Positions 57,421-64,000 of a stretch of 64,000 nt of DNA are shown here, in pieces (within the stretch, counting starts at the first letter, position 1; every line of letters begins with the position of its first letter). The notes under the pieces were generated by a model. It did no database searches and was not told the origin of the DNA. It worked only from the letters and a program-made list of their open reading frames with translations. A program made the position numbers and the translations under genes. This DNA comes from Paraburkholderia hayleyella (GTDB lineage Bacteria; Pseudomonadota; Gammaproteobacteria; Burkholderiales; Burkholderiaceae): positions 124,001 through 188,000 of the forward strand of contig NZ_QPES01000001.1 in assembly GCF_009455685.1 (NCBI RefSeq), given 5' to 3'.

Positions 57421-57945
57421 ATGTTCAACATTCGATTTATCGAAGACAAAAATGAATTTAATTCTTTGCTGTCACGCGCGCAATCGGGTATCATAAAAAT
57501 TATTGAGCCCCTCCCAGAACAGAAATTTTTATACTTTGATGCCATCGATACTGGAACACCAGAATATTTTTATTTTATTAGAAATTTAACAAAATTTTCC
57601 AATTCATCCGGATTTTCATTTTTACTCGCAAAACCTGAACAAATAGATATTTTTTATAAAAATTTTAACAAATATCCTGCAATGAAGTTTGATGCCAGCC
57701 ACAACGAAAATGACTATCTTAGATTTATTAGTGCTGATCCAGGAGGTAGCCTTGACGATGCACTTATTTGCGTTGGAGAGCTTTATGCAGTTCTACCAGA
57801 CTCAAATGACTGGATAATATACGCCGACAGAGATTCTGAAATCTCAACAATTTATGGCTCCCCAGAAATATACGAATTCACCCGGAAAAACTACCCATTC
57901 AATGTATTTTTCAAACCGGATGTTTATGGTAGTGATTTTTATTGA
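57421..57945 (+). CDS. family B immunity-like protein, copy B1
   Basis: This is a 174-residue soluble protein, about 60% identical to B2 over its whole length. Conserved parts are EFNSLLSRAQSGI, EQKFLYFDAIDTGTPEY and the C-terminal DWIIYADRDSEISTIYGSPE. Tryptophan with an acidic pair near the C-terminus is common in immunity proteins of polymorphic toxin loci. No exact family is assigned. Confidence 0.68.
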   Translation: MFNIRFIEDKNEFNSLLSRAQSGIIKIIEPLPEQKFLYFDAIDTGTPEYFYFIRNLTKFSNSSGFSFLLAKPEQIDIFYKNFNKYPAMKFDASHNENDYLRFISADPGGSLDDALICVGELYAVLPDSNDWIIYADRDSEISTIYGSPEIYEFTRKNYPFNVFFKPDVYGSDFY

Positions 57946-58172
57946 CTCAGAATCTGTTACATCCGTGCTTATATCCGGCCCAAGCCTACTCAAGAAATAC
58001 CAGCGAGTTCAACCAAACCAGAAAAAGCATTAAAAATAGTAAATGTCACGCCCTCTCGCACCACACGAATATAAACTGCTCGATTTTTTGCTTGAAGTAA
58101 ACGAACCACTATATGGAAAATGGACCAGGCAATGGAGAGATCAAATTAAAACATGCCAGGTCCGGGAAATTG
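57856..58172 (+). repeat. duplicated block H, copy 2
   Basis: 317 bp at the B1/A3 junction. It differs from copies 1 and 3 by scattered substitutions and a small deletion, which removes the upstream ATG of the family A gene. Confidence 0.88.
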
Positions 58173-58489
58173 ACACACCCTATTTTTTGGCAGTATGTCA
58201 TGACGATGAAATAGAAAAATCAGGGCAAAAAACTTTAACATTAGGGCGCGAGCTAATTAGTGTAGATGGACGTATTCCCGTACTAATTTACGCAATAGTC
58301 GTAAAAACACAGGATAATTACTATGTTGATATTTTCTCGATAGACCGGCTGGATGGCGAGAAATTAATAAATTACCCCATACCGGGTAATGGATTAATGG
58401 TGATGGAAGCTGGGATGCGTGTTGGAGGCGCAGATCTAAGGTATGCCTATAAAGAAAATCCTCTTGCGCCGCGATGGCGGTTAGTATAA
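58043..58489 (+). CDS. family A immunity-like protein, copy A3
   Basis: 148 residues beginning MSRPLAPHEYKLLDFLLEVN, which fixes the family start. The second half (TPYFLAVCHDDEIEKSGQKT, then IDRLDGEKLINYPIPG) is closest to A2. It sits between B1 and B2, giving an alternating B-A order. Confidence 0.7.
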   Translation: MSRPLAPHEYKLLDFLLEVNEPLYGKWTRQWRDQIKTCQVREIDTPYFLAVCHDDEIEKSGQKTLTLGRELISVDGRIPVLIYAIVVKTQDNYYVDIFSIDRLDGEKLINYPIPGNGLMVMEAGMRVGGADLRYAYKENPLAPRWRLV

Positions 58490-58522
58490 ACAACTAGTCC
58501 GGCATTTAAATGTTATCAAATT

Positions 58523-59047
58523 ATGAATAAATTAAAATTTATTAACAATACAAGTGAATTTAACACCTTGCTTTCGCGTGCAGAGTCAGGCATCAGAAAA
58601 ATTATGGAAGCGCCACCCGAGCAGAAATTTTTATACTTTGATCCGATCGATGCTGGAACTCCTGAATATTATAATTTTGTCAAAAGTTTAACAGAATTCT
58701 CCAATTCAAAAGAATTTTCATTCTTACTCACAAAGCCAGATCCAATAAATATTTATTTCAAACTTTTTGGCAAATATCCCGCCATGAAATTCAATAACCA
58801 TCATGATGGAAGTGATTATCAAAAATTCCTTGATGCCGATCCCGGAAACAGTCCTGGCGATGCAGTTATTTGTATTGCAGAACGTTATGTGGTTCTGCCA
58901 GATTCAGATGACTGGATAATATATGCCGACCGGAGATCGGAATTATCAACAATTCACGGCTCCCCAGAAATATACGAATTCACCCGAAAAAATTACCCAT
59001 TCAATGTATTTTTCAAACCGGATGTTTATGGTAGTGATTTTTATTGA
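58523..59047 (+). CDS. family B immunity-like protein, copy B2
   Basis: 174 residues, the same length as B1, with the same blocks (EFNTLLSRAESGI, EQKFLYFDPIDAGTPEY, DWIIYADRRSELSTIHGSPE). The last 30 codons are almost identical to B1 and to the fragment at 56131-56269, while the rest has diverged. It begins 34 bp after A3. Confidence 0.68.
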   Translation: MNKLKFINNTSEFNTLLSRAESGIRKIMEAPPEQKFLYFDPIDAGTPEYYNFVKSLTEFSNSKEFSFLLTKPDPINIYFKLFGKYPAMKFNNHHDGSDYQKFLDADPGNSPGDAVICIAERYVVLPDSDDWIIYADRRSELSTIHGSPEIYEFTRKNYPFNVFFKPDVYGSDFY

Positions 59048-59276
59048 CTCAGAATCTGTTACATCCGTGCTTATGTCCAACTCAAGCCTATTCAAGAAAT
59101 ACAGATGAGTTCAACCCGACCAGAAAAAGCATTAAAAATAGCAAAAATGCCACGCCCTCTCGCACCACACGAATACAAACTGCTCGATTTTTTGCTTGAA
59201 GTAAACGAACCACTATATGGAAAATGGACCAGACAATGGAGAGACCAAATTAAAACATGCCAAGTCAAGGAAATTG
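58958..59276 (+). repeat. duplicated block H, copy 3
   Basis: 319 bp nearly identical to 56180-56498. Its right edge meets duplicated block T inside gene A4. Confidence 0.92.
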
Positions 59277-59602
59277 ACACACCGTATTATCTTGCCATAT
59301 GCCATGAAGAAAACATAGAAAAACATGGAAAATGGTCTGGAGCCTTGGCGCGCATTCTTGTTAGCATTGATGAAAATATTCCAGTAATAATTAGCGCCTT
59401 GATTTTATCGACTGAGGAAAATTATTATGTAGATGGTTTTTCCATAGACAGAATGGATGGAGAACCCTTAAAAAAATATCCGCTCCCAGGAGAAAATTTA
59501 ATGATCATGGAAGCAGGAAAATGGATTGGCGGAGCAGATTTAAGACGCTTTTATGGAGAATCAGATTTACCTCCGCCTGATAAATTTGAAGATAAGCCTT
59601 AG
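59105..59602 (+). CDS. family A immunity-like protein, copy A4, a chimera of A2 and A1
   Basis: 165 residues. Codons 1-56 are nearly identical to A2, and codons 57-165 (from GAAATTGACAC at 59270) are nearly identical to the tail of A1. The switch occurs within a few bases shared by both parents. The frame is intact, so recombination produced a new full-length protein. Like A2 it may start at Met15 (59147). Confidence 0.72.
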   Translation: MSSTRPEKALKIAKMPRPLAPHEYKLLDFLLEVNEPLYGKWTRQWRDQIKTCQVKEIDTPYYLAICHEENIEKHGKWSGALARILVSIDENIPVIISALILSTEENYYVDGFSIDRMDGEPLKKYPLPGENLMIMEAGKWIGGADLRRFYGESDLPPPDKFEDKP

Positions 59603-59620
59603 TCATGCATCAGGCGATGG
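59270..59620 (+). repeat. duplicated block T, copy 2
   Basis: 351 bp nearly identical to 55782-56131, ending CAGGCGATGGA. Downstream it leads to family C genes and not to a family B fragment. Confidence 0.9.
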
Positions 59621-59659
59621 AAATTTTATTGGATTTAGAGGCGCGGAAAAGCAAAAATC

Positions 59660-59923
59660 ATGAAAAATCTTGTATTTGAAAAGATAGGCGATATCACTAC
59701 ACGCTACACATATTTGTTCACCTACTTACTAGAAAACTGGCAAGCCGATCATCCATCTCTATTTAATAAATTTTTACGAATTTCCGTGGAAGAGGATAAA
59801 AATTTACTGTTTACCCTCTATCCAGAAAGTATCTCTATCACTCTAAACGAAGACATGTGGGATAGAATTTTAAAAAAATCAAAAGAATACCAGGCACACG
59901 TTTTAACCATAGAAACCGGCTAA
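59660..59923 (+). CDS. family C small protein, copy C2
   Basis: 87 residues with the family C pattern (NLVFEKIGDITTRYTYLFTY, FLRISVEEDKNLLFTLYPES, MWDRILKKSKEYQ). The spacer before it shares ATTGGATTTAG with the spacer before C1, another trace of duplication. Array context suggests immunity. Confidence 0.65.
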   Translation: MKNLVFEKIGDITTRYTYLFTYLLENWQADHPSLFNKFLRISVEEDKNLLFTLYPESISITLNEDMWDRILKKSKEYQAHVLTIETG

Positions 59924-59983
59924 ACAAACAACCACAGCAAAACACTTAAACTCACCACCCATTTTCACAAAACGAGGCTTCAA

Positions 59984-60259
59984 TTGTACAAACTTGAATT
60001 CAAACAGGTGGAACACGCCAACTCTGTCTATCCTTATCTACTGGTTTACCTGCTGGAAGAAAACCAAAGCATGGAAGACATCGAACTCTTCCCCTTTTTA
60101 AGAATTTTCGTAGAAGCAGACAACAAGCTTTATTTCGAAATTTACCCCGCCACCCAACCTGTTTACCTAACCGAAGCGCATTGGGAAGGCATTTTGCTAA
60201 AAGCGCGTGAATTCCTCAAAGCACTACTGGCCAATGACAACCGCAACCACAACCGTTAA
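59984..60259 (+). CDS. family C small protein, copy C3
   Basis: 91 residues starting at a TTG, with the same pattern (YKLEFKQVEHANSVYPYLLV, FLRIFVEADNKLYFEIYPAT, HWEGILLKAREFLKAL). Its stop codon overlaps the stop of the converging MFS gene by 3 bp. Base composition moves back toward the chromosomal average here, so the array ends at this gene. Confidence 0.65.
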   Translation: MYKLEFKQVEHANSVYPYLLVYLLEENQSMEDIELFPFLRIFVEADNKLYFEIYPATQPVYLTEAHWEGILLKAREFLKALLANDNRNHNR

Positions 60260-61548
60260 GACACCCCAGCCGCCCCCGCAGCCACCGTCCGCTCACCCCG
60301 GTTAATGCGCAGCACGATCACCGCGGCCACAAGGCACATGCCTCCCGAGATCATCGACGCTACCGTATAAGTGCCCAAACTCGCCCGCAGCATGCCCGCG
60401 CCAAGTGCCGCGAATGCCGCGCCTAATTGATGCCCGGCAACGATCCAGCCGAATACGACCGGGGCCGCTTCCTTGCCATAGACATCGGTGGCCAGACGCA
60501 CAGTGGGCGGCACGGTTGCGATCCAGTCGAGTCCATAAAACACGGCAAAGAGTGGCAGCCCGAAAAAGTCGATGCCAAACGCGTGCGGCAGATACATCAG
60601 CGACAAACCCCGCAAGCCGTAATACCAGAACAGCAGCACGCGGCTATTAAACCGGTCCGAGAGCCAGCCCGACAACGTTGTGCCGAAGAGATCGAAAATA
60701 CCCATCGCGGCCAGCAATGACGCGCCTTGCACTTCGCTCATGCCATAGTCGCCGCACATCGCAATCAGATGCGTGCCGACATAGCCATTCGTGCTTGCGC
60801 CGCAAATAAAAAAGCTCATGAAAAGCAGCCAGAAATCCCGCGTACGGCTAGCCATTCCCAACGTGCCAAAAGCAATGGCTAATGGATTCTGCTTTTTTGC
60901 AGGGGGCGAAGGCGGGGCGTCAGCCGGCTCGCCGTAGGGACGCTGCGCGACACTGGCAGGCCGCTCGGGCAGCAAAAACGCTACCAGCGGTAATACCACC
61001 ACCGCTGCGGCGGCCACCGTCCAGACCACCGGACGCCAGCCATGGTGCTGGGCAATCGCCGCCAGCAGTGGCAAGAAGACCAACTGGCCGGTCGCTGAGC
61101 TTGCGGTGAGAATCCCCATCACAAGGCCTCGATGCGTGGTGAACCAGCGGTTCACAATCGTCGCGGATAACGACAGCGCGGCCACCCCCGTTGCGCCGCC
61201 CACCATCACGCCCCAGATCAGCACCATCTGCCACGGCTGCGTCATCAGCGATGACAGCGCCACCCCTGCGGCCATCGTCCCTAATGCCGCAAGGACGGTC
61301 GGGCGCACGCCAAAACGCTGCATCGCCGCGGCGGCAAACGGCCCCATCAGGCCGTATAGCGCGATATTCACGGAAATCGCTAGCGAAATCGTCGCACGCC
61401 CCCAGCCAAACTGATGCTCTAGCGGCAGCATCATCACGCTGGGCGTAGCCCGCGTACCCGCTGCGGCCAGCAGCACGAGAAAAACGACGGCCACCGTGAC
61501 CCAGCCATAATGGAAGCGTCCGCCGATTAATTTCGCCACCCAGTTCAT
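60256..61548 (-). CDS. MFS transporter (monocarboxylate/oxalate-formate antiporter-like)
   Basis: This 430-residue permease has about 12 hydrophobic segments. The opening FHYGWVTVAVVFLVLLAAAG, the early Arg in AAAMQRFGVRP and ATIVNRWFTTHRGLVMGI are characteristic of the OFA/MCT branch of MFS, which carries monocarboxylates. It is divergent from a TetR gene 195 bp away, which probably regulates it. Confidence 0.85.
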   Translation of the reverse strand: MNWVAKLIGGRFHYGWVTVAVVFLVLLAAAGTRATPSVMMLPLEHQFGWGRATISLAISVNIALYGLMGPFAAAAMQRFGVRPTVLAALGTMAAGVALSSLMTQPWQMVLIWGVMVGGATGVAALSLSATIVNRWFTTHRGLVMGILTASSATGQLVFLPLLAAIAQHHGWRPVVWTVAAAAVVVLPLVAFLLPERPASVAQRPYGEPADAPPSPPAKKQNPLAIAFGTLGMASRTRDFWLLFMSFFICGASTNGYVGTHLIAMCGDYGMSEVQGASLLAAMGIFDLFGTTLSGWLSDRFNSRVLLFWYYGLRGLSLMYLPHAFGIDFFGLPLFAVFYGLDWIATVPPTVRLATDVYGKEAAPVVFGWIVAGHQLGAAFAALGAGMLRASLGTYTVASMISGGMCLVAAVIVLRINRGERTVAAGAAGVS

Positions 61549-61648
61549 GCGAGCTCCTGTCCGCGATTACCTGACTACCTGATTACCTAATTACCTGATC
61601 TCAACCCTGAATCACAACATCCAATGTGACCGCTCTGTCACAAGCGTG

Positions 61649-61677
61649 TTGCGATACTAGTGACCGGTCGGTAACAT
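61649..61677 (+). promoter_or_regulatory. promoter and operator of the tetR gene
   Basis: TTGCGA (61649-61654), a 17-bp spacer, TAACAT (61672-61677). The spacer holds GTGACCGGTCGGTAAC, an imperfect palindrome (12 of 16 positions symmetric) containing GACCGGTC, as expected of a TetR-family operator that blocks its own promoter. Confidence 0.65.
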
Positions 61678-61743
61678 GTCAAGCTTCGGATTTCAGCTTT
61701 CGGCTTGGCACTTCACCCTTCATCGTTGACGGAGCCGTCATTC

Positions 61744-62379
61744 ATGTCAGAACACAAAAGAGACAAAACCACGGCAGCGGCCAATCATCCCAGGCCACAG
61801 ATGCGCGGCGCCGACGCAGAGGAACACCTGCTGCGTGCCGCCGACGAGCTGTTTTACCGCGAAGGCGTGCGTGCGGTCGGTGTCGATGCGGTGGTTGGGC
61901 AAGCGGGGGTCAACAAGATGAGCCTGTACCGGCGTTTTGCATCGAAAGACGATCTCGTCGTCGCCTATCTGGCACGTGCGGATGCGCGTTTCTTCGCTCG
62001 CTTCGAAGCCAGTCTTGCGCAGCATCCTGGCGAGCCCGTCAAACAACTCAACCAGTACTTCACGGATCTGGCACAACGCGCCTCGGCAGATGATTACCGG
62101 GGCTGTCCATTCGTGAATGTCGCGGCTGAATTCCCCGATGTCGGGCATCCGGCGCGTTTGTGCGTGATGCGCAACAAAATGCAATTGATGACCCGCCTGC
62201 TTGAATTGACCACCGCAGCAGGCGCGGATGATCCCGCGGCCCTGGCCAACGCGCTAGCCTTGCTGATCGAAGGAGTCTATGCCGCGAGTCAAACCTATGG
62301 CCCAGGATGCGGGCCGATTCGTGCCGCACCGCAAGTGGCGGCCCAGTTGATTGCGCAGGCCTGTGCCCGCGCGCCATGA
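61744..62379 (+). CDS. TetR-family transcriptional regulator
   Basis: This is 211 residues from the ATG at 61744. The N-terminal HTH is LLRAADELFYREGVRAVGVD, then VVGQAGVNKMSLYRRFASKD. The C-terminal ligand domain has CPFVNVAAEFPD, typical of the TetR_C group seen beside efflux genes. It is divergent from the MFS gene and has an operator-like palindrome in its promoter, so it probably represses both until a ligand binds. Confidence 0.88.
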   Translation: MSEHKRDKTTAAANHPRPQMRGADAEEHLLRAADELFYREGVRAVGVDAVVGQAGVNKMSLYRRFASKDDLVVAYLARADARFFARFEASLAQHPGEPVKQLNQYFTDLAQRASADDYRGCPFVNVAAEFPDVGHPARLCVMRNKMQLMTRLLELTTAAGADDPAALANALALLIEGVYAASQTYGPGCGPIRAAPQVAAQLIAQACARAP

Positions 62380-62478
62380 ACCATGAACCATCAGCCATAA
62401 CGAATGAATGGTCCTGGCAGCGCCAGCCACATCCGTAAAATGCCGCCTCACGGTTTCTTTCGAACGACTCACCCCGCC

Positions 62479-63093
62479 ATGCCGCAACCGACTGCTCCCC
62501 ACGATATCAACGACACCCACGACACCATCCTGGCCACCACCCGCCACTGGCTGACACGCGCGGTAATCGGGCTCAACCTGTGCCCCTTCGCCAAGGCGGT
62601 TCATGTCAAACAGCAAATCCGTTACGCGATCAGCGAAGCCGGCACCATGGAAGGCGTCTTGCTCGATCTCGAAAGCGAGCTTCAGACGCTGCGCGATGCC
62701 GACCCCGCTGATATCGACACCACGCTGCTGATCATTCCGCATGCGCTGGCGGATTTCATCGAATACAACGACTGTTTGTTTTTTGCGCAACGGCTGCTGC
62801 GGCAGATGCGGGTTGAAGGCCTTTTGCAGATCGCCAGTTTTCATCCGCACTACCAGTTTGAAGACAGTCTGCCCGACGATATCGAGAACTACACCAACCG
62901 CGCGCCGTATCCGATGCTGCATCTGCTGCGCGAGGCGAGCATCGAGCGTGCCGTGGCTGCTTTTCCCGATGCCTCGCAAATTTACGAACGCAATCAGGAG
63001 ACGTTACGACGTCTTGGGCTGCATGGCTGGCAAGCGTGGATGAATCAGCCTCAAACGGAATCGGAATCGGAATCGGAATCGGAAGCAGACTGA
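62479..63093 (+). CDS. DUF1415 family protein
   Basis: 204 residues from the ATG at 62479 (an upstream ATG at 62404 is less likely). The family opening is TRHWLTRAVIGLNLCPFAKA, with a conserved Cys, and later ASFHPHYQF and NRAPYPMLHLLREAS. The function of DUF1415 is unknown. The conserved His/Cys pattern suggests an enzyme. The C-terminus ends in a (Glu-Ser)n tail from a hexamer repeat. Confidence 0.88.
   Translation: MPQPTAPHDINDTHDTILATTRHWLTRAVIGLNLCPFAKAVHVKQQIRYAISEAGTMEGVLLDLESELQTLRDADPADIDTTLLIIPHALADFIEYNDCLFFAQRLLRQMRVEGLLQIASFHPHYQFEDSLPDDIENYTNRAPYPMLHLLREASIERAVAAFPDASQIYERNQETLRRLGLHGWQAWMNQPQTESESESESEAD
63056..63085 (+). repeat. CGGAAT hexamer microsatellite at the 3' end of the DUF1415 gene
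   Basis: Four CGGAAT units and one CGGAAG encode a Ser-Glu tail 8 bp before the stop. Confidence 0.9.
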
Positions 63094-63141
63094 CGCGTGG
63101 CACATGGCGCGTGCCACGTGGAGGTACCCCCACGCTCACAT

Positions 63142-63996
63142 TCAGGCACTTTCAGGAATAAAAAACCGTTCGCGCAGATCATGCAACCCGAGCGTTTCGA
63201 TAATCTCGTTGAGTCTTTCCGCTGGACGGCGGCGGGGCAAATCCTTGTACTGGGCAATGATGAGTTCGTTCTTCATCGAATGCTCCCAGCCCACCAGTTC
63301 AGTCACGCTGACCTGATAGCCATGCGCTTCCAGTTGCAGGCAGCGCAGCACGTTAGTGATGTGGCTGCCGAATTCGCGTGTATGCAGCGGATGACGCCAG
63401 ATTTCCGTCAGTGCCTGTCCAAGCGACTGGCTTTTGCTTCGGCGCAGCACCCCCGCGACTTCGGCCTGGCAGCACGGCACCACGACGATGTAGTGCGCGT
63501 GTTTTTGCAGCGCGAAGCGGATGGCGTCATCGGTAGCGGTATTGCACGCGTGCAACGCGGTCACGATATCGATCGTGGCGGGCAAGCGCTCGGAGCTGAT
63601 CGAATCCGCCACCGACAGATTCAGAAACGACATGCCCGCAAACCCCAGCCGCGCCGCCAGCGCGGTGGAGCGCGCCACCAGTTCTTCGCGCGTCTCGATC
63701 CCATAGATATGCGACTGGTCGCGCTGTGCCTTGAAAAACAGGTCGTACAGGATAAAGCCCAGATACGATTTACCCGCACCGTGATCGACCAGCGTCAAGT
63801 CGCTTTTTGTGGTCTTCAAGGCGCTTAGCAAAGGCTCGATGAACTGGAACAGGTGGTAGACCTGCTTGAGCTTGCGGCGGCTGTCCTGATTCAGCTTGCC
63901 GTCGCGCGTCAGGATATGGAGTTCCTTGAGTAGCTCAAGCGATTGCCCGGGACGGATTTCGTGGGATGGATGGGACGGGCGGGGCAGGGTGGACAT
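63142..63996 (-). CDS. class I SAM-dependent methyltransferase (Methyltransf_32-like)
   Basis: This 284-residue protein is complete, with its start 5 bp from the window end. SAM motif I is LVDHGAGKSYLGFILYDL, followed by IYGIETREEL and the later TALHACNTATDDAIRFAL and VVPCCQAEV. This set (DxGAGKGxL, HxCxxxxD, PCCQ) marks the GSTCD/Methyltransf_32 group, thought to modify RNA. The substrate is unknown. Confidence 0.82.
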   Translation of the reverse strand: MSTLPRPSHPSHEIRPGQSLELLKELHILTRDGKLNQDSRRKLKQVYHLFQFIEPLLSALKTTKSDLTLVDHGAGKSYLGFILYDLFFKAQRDQSHIYGIETREELVARSTALAARLGFAGMSFLNLSVADSISSERLPATIDIVTALHACNTATDDAIRFALQKHAHYIVVVPCCQAEVAGVLRRSKSQSLGQALTEIWRHPLHTREFGSHITNVLRCLQLEAHGYQVSVTELVGWEHSMKNELIIAQYKDLPRRRPAERLNEIIETLGLHDLRERFFIPESA

Positions 63997-64000
63997 TGCG

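Overview
The window is a GC-rich bacterial chromosome segment that I place in the Burkholderiaceae (Burkholderia sensu lato). The evidence is the order hemA-prfA-prmC-grxD-ubiX, a small H-NS-type protein, a Tat-exported HiPIP, the rsmI/yraN/diaA/BON group, and DUF1415 and HugZ-type proteins. No rRNA, CRISPR array or recognisable insertion sequence was seen.

Bases 1-21.8 kb are ordinary chromosome: redox and transport genes, an amidase and a dienelactone hydrolase, a nitronate monooxygenase, a Liv-type binding protein behind a structured leader, a JmjC-like cupin protein, a lipoprotein with about 68 Pro-Thr hexamer repeats, an H-NS-type protein, a CDF exporter, rlpA, and rsmI/yraN/diaA/BON/cytochrome c.

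Bases 21.9-36.3 kb are a genomic island integrated at the 3' end of a tRNA-Ala(CGC) gene and bounded by 49-bp direct repeats (attL 21918-21966, attR 36255-36303). It looks like a captured mobilisable plasmid. It has a small HTH protein and repA, four iterons with DnaA boxes, and a second, divergent tRNA-Ala. It also has an RHH-VbhA-HTH regulator, a virB6/eexN conjugation remnant, a probable oriT beside mobC, and a defence cassette (AbiEi, AbiEii, and a PHP plus SMC-like ATPase of TrlF type). A tyrosine integrase gene broken by one extra base lies at the right end, so the island may be locked in place.

Bases 36.6-52.9 kb return to core genes: ettA, an Xaa-Pro aminopeptidase, an orphan response regulator without its phosphoacceptor Asp, hemA, prfA, prmC, grxD, ubiX, a DODA-type dioxygenase, an APC permease, a cold-shock gene with a clear promoter and long leader, a DnaK-like ATPase and a nitroreductase.

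Bases 53.1-60.3 kb are the most unusual part. A GC-rich, Sec-exported RHS/YD-repeat gene runs into an AT-rich C-terminal toxin-like domain that is out of frame by one base at a G5 run. Behind it lies an AT-rich array of nine small intact genes and one gene fragment from three families (A, A-like copies, B, C), which I read as an immunity-gene array. Near-identical blocks of about 320 and 350 bp recur in it, and one gene (59105-59602) is a visible chimera of two others. The last 4 kb carry an MFS permease divergent from a TetR regulator, a DUF1415 gene and a methyltransferase.
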